Assembly: GCA_949316235.1 (NCBI GenBank)
Contig: OX438747.1
Span: 27,470,618 to 27,534,617, forward strand
Length of the DNA: 64,000 nt
Direction: 5' to 3'
Source of the DNA: Oegoconia quadripuncta
Taxonomy: Eukaryota; Arthropoda; Insecta; Lepidoptera; Autostichidae
The translations under genes were made by a program, and so were the position numbers. The first letter of the stretch is position 1; every line of letters starts with the position of its first letter. The notes under the pieces were generated by a model. The model made no database searches and had not been told where the DNA came from. It saw only the letters and a program-made list of their open reading frames with translations. Below, one piece after another: positions 58,644 to 61,600 of the stretch.

Positions 58644-61600
58644 ATAATATATCATTAATATATCATTCATCATCGTTTTAATTTCTCAAAAAATTTTCAT
58701 GTACATGCCCATTGTAAGCTGAATAAATGTTTTTCTTTCTTTCTTTCTTTCTTTCATATTAGCCGAAATACGTCCACTGCTGGAAAAAGGCCTCCCTCAA
58801 AGATCACAACGATTGGTCCTAGGCTGTCCGCATCGAGAGGCTTCCCGCGATCTTTTGTCGGTCCACCTTTTCGCCCCAACGGCCATCGCTCCTACAAGCA
58901 ATGAGCCCCGCCCACTGCCACTTAAGTTTAGCAATTCTTCGAGCTACATTGGTCAGCTTGATTCTCCTGCAGATCTCATTACTGATTCAATCACGCAGGG
59001 AGACCTAATCATCAATGTCAATTATAGACCGCTCAACGTCGATTATTCTGAGCTAATACACATCATTAATCATGACGCATCAAATGACACCCTAAACGTG
59101 GTGGAGTTTTGTGTATTTTGCCGATTGTATTTAATACAAATGTCTATAACTTGATTATACATTTTAAGAACTTCTCTAAACTGTCTAATATGCGTAGTCG
59201 TCATGTATGTAGACACTGTCGCCGTCTTCAGTCTAATTATTTATAAACCCACTCAAGACTTTCTTCAAGAACTGTCTAATAGGCATAGTCGTCATTATCT
59301 CAGTAGACAAGTTCTCAATTCTGTCACTGGGTGTATGATGGCTATTGTCTGTAGACACTGGTACCGTCTGCAGTCTAATTATTTACAAAACGATTCAAGA
59401 CTTCTTCAAGAACTGTCTAATAGGCATAGTCGTCATTATCTCAGTAGACATGTTCTCAATTCTGTCACTGGGTGTATGATAGCGGTTGTCTGTAGACACT
59501 GACGGCGTTTGCAACCTAATTATTAAAGGCCTAATATAAAACCACTCAATAATACTTACATCAGGAACTGTCTAATAGGCATAGTCGTCATTATCTCAGT
59601 AGACAAGTTCTCAATTCTGTCACTGGGTGTATGATGGCTATTGTCTGTAGACACTGGTACCGTCTGCAGTCTAATTATTTATAAACCGATTGAAGACTTC
59701 TTCAAGAACTGTCTAATAGGCATAGTCGTCATTATCTCAGTAGACATGTTCTCAGCTCTGTCACTGGGTGTATGATAGCTGTTGTCTGTAGACATTGTCG
59801 CCGTGTGCACTAATTATTTATAAAACCATTAAAGACTTCCTTCAAGAACTGTCTCAACATACTACTTAAGAAACTTACTTCAAGAATTGTCTAACAGGCA
59901 TAGTCGTCATTATCTCAGTAGACATGTTCTCAATTCTGTCACTGGGTGTATGATAGCTGTTGTCTGTAGACACTGTCGCCGTCTGCAGTTTAATTATTTA
60001 TAAAACCATTCAAGACTTACTTCAAGAACTGTCTAACAGGCATAGTCGTCATTATCTCAGTAGACATGTTCTCAGCTCTGTCACTGGGTGTATGATAGCT
60101 GTTGTCTGTAGACCTTGTCGCCGTCTGCAGTCTTATTTTTTATTAAACCATTCAAGACTTCCTTCAAGAATTGTCTCATCATACTACTCAAGAAACGTAT
60201 TTCAAGAACTGTCTAATAAACATAGTCGTCATTATCTCATTAGTCATGTTCTCAGTTCTGTCACTGGGTGTAATATGGCTATTGTCTGTAGACACTGTCG
60301 CCCTTTGTAGTCTAATTATTTATAAAACCACTCAAAACTTAATTCAAGAACTGTCTAATAAGCATAGTCGACATTATCTCAGTAGACATGTTCTCAATTC
60401 TGTCACTGGGTGTATGATGGTTATTGTCGGTAGACACTGTCGCCGTCTGCAGTCTAATTATTTATAAAACCACTCAAGACTTACTTCAAGAACTGTCTAA
60501 TAGGCATAGTCGTCATTATCTCAGTAGACATGTTCTCAATTCTGTCACTGGGTGTATGATAGCTGTTGTCTGTAGACACTGTCGCCGTCTGCAGTCTAAT
60601 TATTTATAAAACCACTCAAGACTTGCTTCAAGAACTGTCTAATAAGCATAGCCGTCATTATCTCAGTAGACATGTTCTCAATTCTGTCACTGGGTGTATG
60701 ATTGCTGTTGTCTGTAGACACTGTCGCCGTCTGCAGTCTAATTATTTATAAAACCACTCAAGACTTGCTTCAAGAACTGTCTAATAGGCATAGTCGTCAT
60801 TATCTCAGTAGACATGTTCTCAGCTCTGTCACTGGGTGTATGATAGCTGTTGTCTGTAGACATTGTCGCCGTCTGCAGTCTAATTATTTATAAAACCATT
60901 CAAGACTTTCTTCAAGAACTGTCTCAACATACTACTCAAGAAACGTACTTCAAGAACTGTCTAACAGGCATAGTCGTCATTATCTCAGTAGACATGTTCT
61001 CAATTCTGTCACTGGGTGTATGATTGCTGTTGTCTGTAGACACTGTCGCCGTCTGCAGTCTAATTATTTATAAAACCACTCAAGACTTGCTTCAAGAACT
61101 GTCTAATAGGCATAGTCGTCATTATCTCAGTAGACATGTTCTCAGCTCTGTCACTGGGTGTATGATAGCTGTTGTCTGTAGACATTGTCGCCGTCTGCAG
61201 TCTAATTATTTATAAAACCATTCAAGACTTTCTTCAAGAACTGTCTCAACATACTACTCAAGAAACGTACTTCAAGAACTGTCTAACAGGCATAGTCGTC
61301 ATTATCTCAGTAGACATGTTCTCAATTCTGTCACTGGGTGTATGATAGCTGTTGTCTGTAGACACTGTCGCCGTATGCAGTCTAATTATTTATAAAACCA
61401 CTCAAGACTTGCTTCAAGAACTGTCTAATAAGCATAGCCGTCATTATCTCAGTAGACATGTTCTCAATTCTGTCACTGGGTGTATGATAGCTGTTGTCGG
61501 TAGACACTGTCGCCGTCTGCAGTCTAATTATTTAAAAAACTATTCAAGACTTCAAGAACTGTCTCAACATACTACTCAAGAAACGTACTTCAAGAACTGT

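Noticed and set aside
58813..59154. A 113-residue gene on the + strand
   Set aside because: Its start lies in an RTE-like repeat tail and its end in the direct repeat that flanks the satellite. No family match or splice signals support it.
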